From positions 1 through 11,250 of the forward strand of contig CANTGP010000060.1 of the NCBI GenBank assembly GCA_947653315.1: a stretch of DNA of 11,250 bases, given 5' to 3'. The number at the start of each line of letters is the position of its first letter. Position 1 is the first letter of the stretch. Below, piece after piece: positions 1-6,977 of this stretch. Under the pieces are notes generated by a model that saw only the letters and a list, made by a program, of their open reading frames with translations, did not search any database and was not told where the DNA came from. The position numbers were made by a program, and so were the translations under genes. This DNA comes from an uncultured Lachnospiraceae bacterium (GTDB lineage: Bacteria > Bacillota > Clostridia > Lachnospirales > Lachnospiraceae).

Positions 1-68
1 AGCTTGCCGCCGCCCTGTTATCTCTGCCGGAGAAAAACCGGGAAATCATTTTCCTATTTAAATGGTGA
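1..68 (+). pseudogene. Remnant of a sigma-70-like factor, region 4 (partial)
   Basis: Reading from base 3, the frame gives LAAALLSLPEKNREIIFLFK, then W and a TGA stop at 66-68. The L-x-LPEKNREIIFL pattern is typical of the start of sigma-70 region 4 in small sigma-like factors of Clostridia and their conjugative elements. In intact proteins this helix is followed by an aromatic residue stretch and the helix-turn-helix that reads the -35 box; here the frame stops before that part. The gene is therefore cut on its 3' side, and its 5' side lies outside the window. The family call rests on about 20 residues, so it is moderate only. Confidence 0.5.
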
Positions 69-74
69 TAACCT

Positions 75-200
75 ATGAATGATAATAAATCCGCATTTAG
101 GTCAAATGACTATGAGGAACGCAAGATAGCTTTGAAAAAATGTTATGAAGCATTAAAAGATAATGGTGTATTTATTAGTTTTGAAAACTTTGCGCCCATT
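75..200 (+). pseudogene. Fragment of a SAM-dependent methyltransferase
   Basis: The open frame from ATG 75 contains Y-E-E-R-K-x-A-x-K-K-C-Y-E-A-L-K-D-N-G-V-F-I-S-F-E-N. This resembles the segment after the SAM-binding half of class I methyltransferases common in Clostridia, where the pattern is R-x-A-x-x-x-C-Y-x-x-L-K-x-x-G-x-Y-x-T-F-E-N-x-x-P. Only about 42 residues match; the SAM-binding glycine motif and the C-terminal half are missing. After about base 200 the frame enters unrelated sequence (repeat copy A) and stops at 302. It lies directly after the sigma-factor remnant, so two unrelated broken genes are joined here. It is very unlikely to make a working enzyme. Confidence 0.6.
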
Positions 201-225
201 TTTGGCATTTTCAAAAATCGCCAGT

Positions 226-310
226 ATTATGCAATCCCGCTGCCACTGCCCTGCAAAAAACTCCCGTCCGTGCGTCCGCATCGCTTTCCAACACCAGGCT
301 GAACTGATAC
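226..310 (-). repeat. Dispersed repeat, copy A (partner of copy B at 11114-11198)
   Basis: Read on the minus strand from 310 down, this begins GTATCAGTTCAGCCTG, matching 15 of 16 bases of copy B. It continues with GTGTTGGA, then GCGGACGCACGGACG (13 of 15 bases identical to copy B), a T6 run, and a CAGCG-loop-TGC stretch also present in copy B. At 231-243 a short hairpin forms, GCAG/TTGC on the minus strand with a 5-nt loop, at the same place as the AGCAG/CTGCT hairpin of copy B. The order of blocks is conserved with small insertions and deletions, so these are two diverged copies of one element and not chance similarity. It interrupts or follows the methyltransferase fragment. Confidence 0.7.
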
Positions 311-338
311 TACGGATACCCAAAAACCCTCCTGCCAA

Positions 339-367
339 TTGCCATATTCCCCCAAATAAGCTATAAT
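339..367 (+). promoter_or_regulatory. Sigma-A-type promoter for the membrane protein gene
   Basis: The -35 box TTGCCA is at 339-344 and the -10 box TATAAT at 362-367, separated by exactly 17 bp. Predicted transcription start is about 374, giving a leader of about 90 nt before the ATG at 463. It lies just outside repeat copy A. I see no clear hairpin in the leader (374-462). Confidence 0.75.
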
Positions 368-462
368 AAATTTTAATCTTTATCCGTTTTTATGCCGCAT
401 CCCCCTTCCGGTAAAAAGAATCCGTAACCTGCGGCAAATATTTCAGAAACGAGGAAAACATT

Positions 463-960
463 ATGGAACGGAAAGCCAAAACCAGCTTCGGCGCACGCCT
501 TATCGTAGGAATTGTTTTCACTGCTATCGGCATCATTTACCTGGCGGTGGGAATCCCGCTCTATTTCTTTCTGCCTGACAGGGATTCCCGAATTTTCACC
601 TATACATTCGGAGGATTGGGAATGGTTTTCCTTATCCTCGGAATCGTTTTCTTAGCCCTTGAAATCCAAAAAAAGCGGCGCTGTAACCGGCTGCTGCGTG
701 ACGGAAATTACATTACGGCGGAAATTTCGGAAATCAGCCTGGATTACAGCATCCGCGTAAACCGGCGATATCCTTATACCGTTATCTGCCGGTATCAGGA
801 CATGACAGGAACCGTCCATATGTTTAAAAGCCGGAACCTGTATTTTAATCCCGAACCGCTGCTGCAGGGGCAAACCGTCAAAATCTATGTGGACGGTAAG
901 GATTTCCGGCATTATTACATGGACATCGACGAAGTGCTGCCGAAAGTCATCCGGCATTAA
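463..960 (+). CDS. Two-TM membrane protein, DUF3592-like
   Basis: This encodes 165 aa. Two hydrophobic segments (about residues 11-36 and 45-68) form a helical hairpin and are followed by a basic stretch (QKKRRCNR). A soluble domain (about 80-165) is rich in alternating beta-type residues, with a Y-x-V-x-C-R-Y strand near 105-111 and a V-K-I-Y-V-D-G strand near 139-145. This architecture, TM pair plus a small beta domain ending in a 'G-x-x-V-x-I-Y-V-D' strand, is that of DUF3592-like proteins, whose function is not known. The ribosome binding site GAGGAAAA precedes the ATG by a normal distance. It is monocistronic from the promoter at 339-367. It converges on rtcB with only 3 nt between the two stop codons and no visible terminator. 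The gene is confident; the family is likely. Confidence 0.85.
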   Translation: MERKAKTSFGARLIVGIVFTAIGIIYLAVGIPLYFFLPDRDSRIFTYTFGGLGMVFLILGIVFLALEIQKKRRCNRLLRDGNYITAEISEISLDYSIRVNRRYPYTVICRYQDMTGTVHMFKSRNLYFNPEPLLQGQTVKIYVDGKDFRHYYMDIDEVLPKVIRH

Positions 961-963
961 ACC

Positions 964-2166
964 TTAATCCGATGCCTTAAAATTATAAACCGGTTTTAAT
1001 ACTTCCGTTATATCCACCGATTCCCGGATTACGCCGATAATGTCATCCAGGGATTTGTACGCCATCGGCGCTTCGTCCAAAGTCGCCTCATTGACGGAAG
1101 TAGTATAAATTCCCTCCATCACTTCCCGGTACTCCTCCATGCTCAGGGTGTTTTTCGCCTTGGTCCTTGACATCAGGCGCCCTGCGCCATGGGGCGCGGA
1201 ATAATTCCAGTCTTCATTCCCCCGGCCCGTCACCAGGATACTTCCGTCCCTCATATTAATGGGAATCAGTACCTTTTCCCCTTTGTGGGCGGCAATCGCC
1301 CCCTTCCGCAATATCATTTCCTCCGTATCGATATAATTGTGGATGGTATGGAACGCCCCGCTGCCCGTCATTCCGGTACGCTCAAGCAGGATTTCCGCTA
1401 TTTTCTCCCGGTTCCTCCTTGCAAACCTTTGGCAGATTTCCACGTCATGCAGGTAATCTTCAAACCAGGAACCATACAGGAAACACAAGTCTTCCGGCAT
1501 GGTCGCCTCCCGTTTCTTCCATGCAATTTCCTCCAACGCAGCCTGTATCTCCTTCCTGCGTCCCTGCTCCTTATAAGTACGGATGATTTCGTCCCTCTGT
1601 TTAAAATAGGTTTCTTTCCCCTTATTTAAATCCACCGCAAGCTGCTGGTAAATTTCCGCCACCTGTTTTCCGAGGTTCCGGCTCCCGGTATGGATGACGA
1701 GGTATTTTGTCCCATCCCCTCCCTGCTCTATCTCGATAAAATGGTTGCCGCCTCCCAGCGTCCCAAGGCTGCGCTCCAGCCACTTCGTATTCCGAAGCTC
1801 CCTGTAACACCGCAGTGCTTGTAAATCAAACTTTTCCTGTTTCCCCTCCCATATATTCATTCCGGACGGAATAAAATGCGCCGCTTCATCGATTTTTTCA
1901 AAATCCAAATCCGCTTTTCCCAAGTCCACCGTATACATGCCGCACCCGATATCCACCCCGACGATATTCGGCACCGCCTTATCCTTCACCGTCATGGTCG
2001 TTCCTATCGTACATCCCTTTCCCGCATGGACATCCGGCATAATCCGTATCCGGCTGCCCTCCGTAAACTCATAATCACACATTCGCCTTATCTGCTCCAC
2101 CGCTTCATCTTCTATTATGTTCGCATAACAAAGCGCCGTGTTCACTTTTCCCTTAATCTCCAACAT
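964..2166 (-). CDS. rtcB: RNA-splicing/repair ligase, RtcB family
   Basis: This encodes 400 aa, matching the shorter bacterial RtcB forms. RtcB joins RNA 2',3'-cyclic phosphate or 3'-phosphate ends to 5'-OH ends, using GTP and Mn2+, in tRNA or rRNA repair. Family motifs are all present: PDVHAGKG (44-51), VGVDIGCGM (69-77), LGTLGGGNHFIE (134-145), IHTGSRNLG (158-166), an HNY motif at 276-278 and SAPHGAGR (323-330). The expected metal ligands are D72, C75, H142, H159 and H276, and H326 is the histidine that takes the GMP. No key residue is missing, so it should be active. The start at 2166 follows GGAGAAAAGG. It is the second gene of an operon, 20 nt behind the AlbA_2 gene, with no promoter of its own visible. 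No terminator is visible after it. Confidence 0.96.
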   Translation of the reverse strand: MLEIKGKVNTALCYANIIEDEAVEQIRRMCDYEFTEGSRIRIMPDVHAGKGCTIGTTMTVKDKAVPNIVGVDIGCGMYTVDLGKADLDFEKIDEAAHFIPSGMNIWEGKQEKFDLQALRCYRELRNTKWLERSLGTLGGGNHFIEIEQGGDGTKYLVIHTGSRNLGKQVAEIYQQLAVDLNKGKETYFKQRDEIIRTYKEQGRRKEIQAALEEIAWKKREATMPEDLCFLYGSWFEDYLHDVEICQRFARRNREKIAEILLERTGMTGSGAFHTIHNYIDTEEMILRKGAIAAHKGEKVLIPINMRDGSILVTGRGNEDWNYSAPHGAGRLMSRTKAKNTLSMEEYREVMEGIYTTSVNEATLDEAPMAYKSLDDIIGVIRESVDITEVLKPVYNFKASD

Positions 2167-2186
2167 TCCTTTTCTCCTTTCTCCCC

Positions 2187-3632
2187 TCAGCAGCTATAAT
2201 ATAACTGTTTCGGACTCTTTGGCTTATCCGGTATGCTCAAACGGATCATCCCCCGTTCCACCAGCGGCATGATATATACCTGCATGGCATAGGAAACGGA
2301 CGACAGCCCCAAATAATCACAGATTTCCTTCCTCGTGCGCGGCGTCCTGCAAAAAGCAATCAGGTTATAAACCTCCGCACCGCCGTCCTGCACCATATCG
2401 GCTGCTTTTCTCCGCTCTTTATAAAATTTTACGCAAAACCTTCCTCTCTCATCCGTAAATTCCGGCGCTTCCATGCCGTATCTGGCAAATTCCCGCCGGA
2501 TGGTGGGAATACCGGAATAACGGTTCTCCGTGATGCCGAGTACTTCCAAAGCCGCCGCCAGCACCGGATTACGGGTATCCGGCTGGAGCCTCCCCAACTG
2601 GTTCAGGCGCAGTCTTCCGTAAAGCCCGCCGGGATTATGGATTTCCATGCGGTCCTCAAACATAAGTATCTGTACCGGCATCCCTTCCGTATGCATACTG
2701 TAATCCCGGTGCACCAACGCATTCAGGACGGCTTCCCTGACTGCCGCCATCGGGTAGTCCGTCCTGTCCTCCCGCCTCCCGCTGTCGGAATGGATAATGG
2801 TCTTCGTCCGCATGTTCCTGCGCACAAATTGGAGCGCCCCGCTTAGCATCTCCGGTATGCTCCCCTCAATCCGCTCGTTATCCAAAAAACGTTCCCCCAT
2901 CTCCCCGGTTTCCCCGACTTCCTTTCCGGGTACCACAACGGCAGTCACGCACAGTTGCGGAAAATAAGACTGCGGATACAGACCAAACAGCAGCCCGGCG
3001 CTTAATGTCACGCCGCCGTCCCGCGTAATGCCCATCAGCTCATAAATCTCCGCATCCGTTAAATGTGCCAGATTCGGTTTCCCGTCTTTTAATTTCCGGA
3101 TATAATCCGCCAGCTTTTCCCGGTGCAGCGATGCCATGGAAGCCCTCGGAATCCCCCTGACATCATCCTGGTATTTCTTTCGGAATGCCTCATAACTGTA
3201 CACCTCATATTCCGTCATCGGTTCATCACTGTCCCCGATGCGCGTGTAGGAGCCTTTCAGCCTTCCATGCCCCTTATAATAGCAGGGACGCTCCGCCAAA
3301 TCCATGCCCGGAATCTCCGCCGCCACAAAATTCTTCCCGTCTTTTTCCGCCACCGTCAGCAAAGGGCGCACCACCGGTTCCATTTGGAGACACTGTTCCT
3401 TAATCTTCTTCTGCAAATCCTGGGCATCATACACACCCGTCTCCATGTAATTCCGCTCCTCGTCAATTCCGAAAACAATAATTCCCCCTTCATCCTGATT
3501 GGAAAAACCCGACAAGGTATCATACAATCGCTTTGGACATCCTTTGCCCGCACTCTTAAGTTCCAAAACCTGCGTTTCACATTTTATTTTTTGGATTTGG
3601 TTTAAGATTTCATATAATTCTTCCGTTGTCAT
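2187..3632 (-). CDS. Schlafen-type AlbA_2 domain protein with GHKL-like ATPase domain
   Basis: This encodes 481 aa. Residues about 15-155 form an AlbA_2 (Schlafen-like) domain: ETQVLELKS (19-27), GFSNQDEGGIIVFGID (42-57) and GSYTRIGDSD (127-136). Residues about 295-405 look like the GHKL-like ATP-binding domain (HATPase_c_4) often fused to AlbA_2, with REAVLNALVHRDYS (299-312) and EDRMEIHNPGGL (326-337). A winged-helix-like tail (about 418-481) carries RTRKEICDYLGLS. E19, E24 and D57 sit where the acidic residues of Schlafen RNase domains fall. Bacterial members are often called transcriptional regulators, but their activity is mostly untested. The ATG at 3632 is preferred: AAGGAGG lies 7 nt upstream, and an in-frame ATG at 3698 lies inside the -35 box of the promoter. 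It is first in an operon with rtcB. Confidence 0.88.
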   Translation of the reverse strand: MTTEELYEILNQIQKIKCETQVLELKSAGKGCPKRLYDTLSGFSNQDEGGIIVFGIDEERNYMETGVYDAQDLQKKIKEQCLQMEPVVRPLLTVAEKDGKNFVAAEIPGMDLAERPCYYKGHGRLKGSYTRIGDSDEPMTEYEVYSYEAFRKKYQDDVRGIPRASMASLHREKLADYIRKLKDGKPNLAHLTDAEIYELMGITRDGGVTLSAGLLFGLYPQSYFPQLCVTAVVVPGKEVGETGEMGERFLDNERIEGSIPEMLSGALQFVRRNMRTKTIIHSDSGRREDRTDYPMAAVREAVLNALVHRDYSMHTEGMPVQILMFEDRMEIHNPGGLYGRLRLNQLGRLQPDTRNPVLAAALEVLGITENRYSGIPTIRREFARYGMEAPEFTDERGRFCVKFYKERRKAADMVQDGGAEVYNLIAFCRTPRTRKEICDYLGLSSVSYAMQVYIMPLVERGMIRLSIPDKPKSPKQLYYSC

Positions 3633-3669
3633 TTGAGTTCCTCCTTCCGTTTCCGTTTTATTATAATTT

Positions 3670-3698
3670 ATTTTAACATACTTTTTCACTTCTTTCAA
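3670..3698 (-). promoter_or_regulatory. Promoter of the AlbA_2-rtcB operon
   Basis: On the minus strand the -35 box TTGAAA (3698-3693) and -10 box TAAAAT (3675-3670) are separated by 17 bp; each matches consensus at 5 of 6 bases. Transcription should start near 3663, giving a leader of about 30 nt. No dyad that could serve as an operator stands out. Confidence 0.72.
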
Positions 3699-3734
3699 TT
3701 ATCTCAAAAAGAATTCGGGACATAATCGCACGGA

Positions 3735-3778
3735 AAAAACCAACAACCCCGCTGCGCTTAACGGAGTTGTTGGTTTTT
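3735..3778 (-). terminator. Rho-independent terminator after the kinase gene
   Basis: A 13-bp perfect stem pairs AAAAACCAACAAC (3735-3747) with GTTGTTGGTTTTT (3766-3778), plus a CCG/CGG pairing inside the 18-nt loop. Its T-runs on either side let it work in both directions. It lies 55 nt after the kinase stop codon and upstream of the AlbA_2 promoter, so it insulates the two operons. Confidence 0.88.
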
Positions 3779-3832
3779 CTTTTTATCTTATTTTTTTATC
3801 TTATTGTCTTACCGTATCCTCATCCTGCCTTT

Positions 3833-4930
3833 TTACCGCTGCACCCTTGCCCCGGCTCCGCCCATAATGGCTTCCACTTCTTTCCTGCTCGCCATGGTCG
3901 TGTCTCCGGGCGTGGTCATTGCCAGCGCTCCGTGCGCCGCGCCGTAATTTACGGCAAGTTCCGCATCCCCCGTGCTCATCAGACCGAAAATCAGTCCGGA
4001 AGCAAAGGAATCGCCGCCGCCCACGCGGTCCATGATTTCCAACCCTTTGTAATCCTTCGCTTTGTAGATTTCCCCGTCCGCCCAGCAGATGGCGCTCCAG
4101 TCATTCACCGTGGCGGTTTTCACCTCGCGCAGCGTCGTGGCAACCGCCTTAAAGTTCGGGTATGTCTTCGCCGCTTCGTTGATCATTTTTTTATAACCGT
4201 CCAAATTCAGTTCTTTCAGGTTTTCGTCATTTCCTTCGATTTCAAAACCAAGACATGCCGTAAAATCTTCCTCGTTTCCGATCATCACATCCACGTATTT
4301 TGCAATTTCCTTATTTACTTCCTGCGCCTTTGCCTGTCCGCCGATGGCGCTCCACATGGAAGGACGGTAATTCAGGTCATAAGAGATAATGGTTCCGTAT
4401 TTCTTCGCCGTCTTTAACGCCGCGATTACCGTTTCACAGGACTGCTCGGAAAGGGCAGCATAGATTCCTCCCGTATGCAGCCAGCGTGCACCCAGTTCGC
4501 CGAAAATATAATCAAAATCAAAATCCTCCGGCTTTGCCTTGGAAATTGCCGTATTGGCACGGTCGGAACAGCCTACCGCGCCGCGGATGCCAAATCCGCG
4601 CTCCGTAAAGTTCAACCCGTTCCTGCAGATACGCCCGATGCCGTCCGTCTTCATCCATTTAATCAGGGACGTATCCACGCCGCCCTGCATAATGAAATCT
4701 TCCATCAGCATACCCACTTCATTATCCGCAAAAGCGGTAATGACTGCGGTATTCATCCCGAAACACTTCCGCAGACCGCGGATGACATTATATTCCCCGC
4801 CGCCTTCCCACGCACGGAATGACCGCGCGGTACGGATTCTCCCTTCCCCCGGATCCAGACGCAGCATTACTTCGCCCAGGGAAACCGCATCATACTTACA
4901 CTCTTTTGCCGGCCTTACATTCAAATCCAT
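3833..4930 (-). CDS. kdgK: PfkB-family sugar kinase, probable 2-keto-3-deoxygluconate kinase
   Basis: This encodes 365 aa. It would phosphorylate 2-keto-3-deoxygluconate (or the galactonate epimer) with ATP in the cytoplasm, giving the substrate of KDPG aldolase. PfkB signatures are clear: EGGGEYNVIRGL (42-53) near the substrate site, SYDLNYRPSMW (183-193) typical of KDG kinases, and DRVGGGDSFASG (301-312), in which D307 is the expected catalytic base and the glycines form the anion hole. The ATG at 4930 is chosen because AGGAGG (4939-4944) lies 8 nt upstream and the PfkB fold starts about 12 residues in. A longer frame from 5050 adds 40 cysteine-rich residues unlike the family. It lies 202 nt behind the dehydratase, has its own likely promoter (5061-5089), and is followed by a strong terminator. 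The exact sugar acid is inferred from neighbours. Confidence 0.87.
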   Translation of the reverse strand: MDLNVRPAKECKYDAVSLGEVMLRLDPGEGRIRTARSFRAWEGGGEYNVIRGLRKCFGMNTAVITAFADNEVGMLMEDFIMQGGVDTSLIKWMKTDGIGRICRNGLNFTERGFGIRGAVGCSDRANTAISKAKPEDFDFDYIFGELGARWLHTGGIYAALSEQSCETVIAALKTAKKYGTIISYDLNYRPSMWSAIGGQAKAQEVNKEIAKYVDVMIGNEEDFTACLGFEIEGNDENLKELNLDGYKKMINEAAKTYPNFKAVATTLREVKTATVNDWSAICWADGEIYKAKDYKGLEIMDRVGGGDSFASGLIFGLMSTGDAELAVNYGAAHGALAMTTPGDTTMASRKEVEAIMGGAGARVQR

Positions 4931-4982
4931 TTTCTCATCCTCCTGACATTTTACCGTTTTCTGCACCCCATACATGCAGGAT

Positions 4983-5034
4983 ACACATGTGTCCGGACAT
5001 TCCTTCCCGCAAACCGAAACGTCATCCTGCAGGA
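4983..5034. promoter_or_regulatory. Cluster of palindromes in the kinase leader
   Basis: Three perfect short palindromes lie in the predicted untranslated leader: ACACATGTGT (4983-4992), TGTCCGGACA (4990-4999, overlapping the first) and TCCTGCAGGA (5025-5034). The last is about 20-29 nt after the predicted start of transcription. They could be repressor sites or RNA hairpins; none matches the palindromes near the permease promoter. Confidence 0.3.
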
Positions 5035-5060
5035 AGAAATATCCAAACACGTTTTAAAAT

Positions 5061-5089
5061 ATTTTATCATAATTTGGCGGCTTTGACAA
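5061..5089 (-). promoter_or_regulatory. Internal promoter ahead of the kinase gene
   Basis: On the minus strand TTGTCA (5089-5084) and TAAAAT (5066-5061) are separated by 17 bp. It lies between the dehydratase stop and the kinase start, giving a leader of about 120 nt. It suggests that the kinase can be made independently of the permease and dehydratase. Confidence 0.65.
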
Positions 5090-5132
5090 ACATTCCGCAT
5101 CCCGATTCCCGGCAGTCCGGATTTTTAATATT

Positions 5133-6887
5133 CTAATATTCCAAATATGCACCCTTCATCGGGCTTGCCGCATATTCGCTGAATAAGCGCAGCACTCCCT
5201 TTTGGTATTTCGGTGCCCTGGGTTTCCAGTTCTTCCGGCGTTCGGCTAAAATCCCTGCGATTTCTTCCGGCGTTTTTTCTTCCCCTGCCACGCCGATAAT
5301 GTTCAGCTTCCGCTCCGCCACATCGATTTCGATTAAATCGCCTTCTTCCACCAAAGCAATCGGACCGCCGTCCACCGCTTCCGGGCTGCAATGCCCGATG
5401 ACCGGTCCCGTGGACGCGCCGGAAAATCTTCCGTCGGTAATGAGGGCGATGCTCTTTCCCAGCTCCTTATCGCTGCTGATTGCCTCCGATGTATAGAACA
5501 TCTCCGGCATACCGCTGCCTTTCGGCCCCTCATAACGGATAAATACCGCGTCGCCTTTTTCTACCTTATGCTTTAACACTGCATCCAGGCATTCTTCCTC
5601 GCTGTCAAAAGGTCTTGCCCGCAGTACCGCCTTGAACATTTCTTTCGGACATGCGGTGTGCTTAATCACGGCCCCTTCCGGCGCCAGATTGCCTTTCAAA
5701 ATCGCTATGCTTCCGTCGGTTCCGATGGGATCGTCATAAGGACGGATAATATCCGTTTTCGTCAGGTTAACGTTGTACCTGCGGTTAAATTCCTCCAGCC
5801 ATTTCCCGCAACGCTCATAGAAGCCGTTGTTTTTCAGTTCCTCCAAATTTTCCCCCAGTGTCTTTCCCGTCACCGTCATCGCATCCAAGTGCAGATGTTC
5901 CTTTATTTCTTCCATAATGGCGGGAACCCCTCCGGCATAGTAGAAGCATTCTGCCGGCCATTTGCCCGCCGGACGGATGTTTAACAGGTAGCGCGCATTC
6001 CGGTGCAGGCGGTCAAACGTATCGCCCGTAATTTCGATTCCGAATTCATGGGCAATGGCAGGAATATGAAGCAGGCAGTTCGTGCTTCCCGAAATAGCCG
6101 CATGGACAAGAATCGCATTCTCAAAGCTGGCTTCCGTCACGATTTCACCGGGGCGCATCCCAGGCTCGGTAGCCATTTGCACCGCCCTTTCCCCCGCCTG
6201 TCTCGCATAATTCAACAGGTCCGGACTGGTCGCAGGCATCAGTGCGCTGCCCGGCAGCGCCAGTCCCAATGCCTCTGCCATAATCTGCATGGTGGATGCC
6301 GTTCCGATGAAAGAGCAGGCCCCGCAGCTCGGACAGGCATTGCATTTCGCCCAGTTTAATTTCTCCTCGTCAATTTCCCCGCGCTGGAATTTGGCGCTGT
6401 ACATGCCGAGCTGCTCCAACGTCAGCATTTCCGGTCCCGCATTCATCGTCCCTCCGGGCACCACCACCGCAGGAATATCCACCCGCGCCAACCCCATCAG
6501 GTTCGCGGGCATTCCCTTGTCACAGCTCGCCAAGTAAACCCCCGCGTCAAACGGTGTCGCATTGGCGTGAATTTCTATCATATTGGTAATCATCTCACGG
6601 CTGACAAGACTGAAATTAATTCCGTCGGTTCCCTGACTCTCCCCGTCGCAGATATCGGTGCAGTAATAGCGTGCGCCCCTGCCGCCTGCCTGTTCGATTC
6701 CCTTACGCACTTCTTCCACCAGCACATCCAAATGCCCGCTTCCCGGATGGCTGTCTCCAAACGTACTCTCAATCAAAATCTGCGGCTTCGCCAAATCTTC
6801 CGGTTTCCACCCCGTCCCAATCCGCAGCGGATCCAACTCCGGCGCAAGCCTGCGCATTTCCTGGCTCTTTAATTCTTTTCCCTCCAT
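5133..6887 (-). CDS. IlvD/Edd-family sugar-acid dehydratase
   Basis: This encodes 584 aa. Members use an Fe-S cluster and Mg2+ to dehydrate 2,3-dihydroxy acids; next to a GntP permease and a KDG kinase the likely reaction is aldonate to 2-keto-3-deoxy-aldonate. Visible motifs are ICDGESQGTDGINFSL (79-94), SCDKGMPANLMGLAR (121-135, cluster ligand C122 and Mg-site residues D123 and K124), CPSCGACSFIGTASTM (185-200), GSTNCLLHIPAIAH (267-280) and DGRFSGASTGPVIGH (485-499, with S489 the expected catalytic serine). The first cysteine of classic dihydroxy-acid dehydratases, in a PCNxHL motif, is replaced by HPGSGHL (47-53). E. coli YjhG/YagF xylonate dehydratases, as I recall them, also lack it, so this is a sugar-acid branch and not the branched-chain amino acid enzyme. 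Start at 6887 follows a GGAGGG site. Gluconate, galactonate or a pentonate are all possible. Confidence 0.87.
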   Translation of the reverse strand: MEGKELKSQEMRRLAPELDPLRIGTGWKPEDLAKPQILIESTFGDSHPGSGHLDVLVEEVRKGIEQAGGRGARYYCTDICDGESQGTDGINFSLVSREMITNMIEIHANATPFDAGVYLASCDKGMPANLMGLARVDIPAVVVPGGTMNAGPEMLTLEQLGMYSAKFQRGEIDEEKLNWAKCNACPSCGACSFIGTASTMQIMAEALGLALPGSALMPATSPDLLNYARQAGERAVQMATEPGMRPGEIVTEASFENAILVHAAISGSTNCLLHIPAIAHEFGIEITGDTFDRLHRNARYLLNIRPAGKWPAECFYYAGGVPAIMEEIKEHLHLDAMTVTGKTLGENLEELKNNGFYERCGKWLEEFNRRYNVNLTKTDIIRPYDDPIGTDGSIAILKGNLAPEGAVIKHTACPKEMFKAVLRARPFDSEEECLDAVLKHKVEKGDAVFIRYEGPKGSGMPEMFYTSEAISSDKELGKSIALITDGRFSGASTGPVIGHCSPEAVDGGPIALVEEGDLIEIDVAERKLNIIGVAGEEKTPEEIAGILAERRKNWKPRAPKYQKGVLRLFSEYAASPMKGAYLEY

Positions 6888-6977
6888 AGTGGTTCCCTCC
6901 CAATCCTTCTCTTTTTTCCCGCACGCTTCCTCCGCATGCATTTCCTGTTACGTTTTCGACTCTGTTATGCGGACTGA

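Noticed and set aside
153..338. 61-residue minus-strand open frame over repeat copy A
   Set aside because: It spans the repeat, then reads antisense through the methyltransferase fragment, and has no family resemblance.
3633..3698. N-terminal extension of the AlbA_2 protein from an ATG at 3698
   Set aside because: It overlaps the promoter (TTGAAA, N17, TAAAAT), has lysine-rich low-complexity residues, and a much better ribosome binding site serves the ATG at 3632.
4931..5050. 40-residue cysteine-rich extension of the kinase from an ATG at 5050
   Set aside because: The ATG would be only about 4 nt from the predicted transcript start, and AGGAGG is correctly placed for the ATG at 4930, where the PfkB fold begins.
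6940..6965. Possible catabolite-repression (cre) site between permease and dehydratase genes
   Set aside because: The GAAAACGTAACA stretch matches one half of the cre consensus but the other half is a base short and mismatched.
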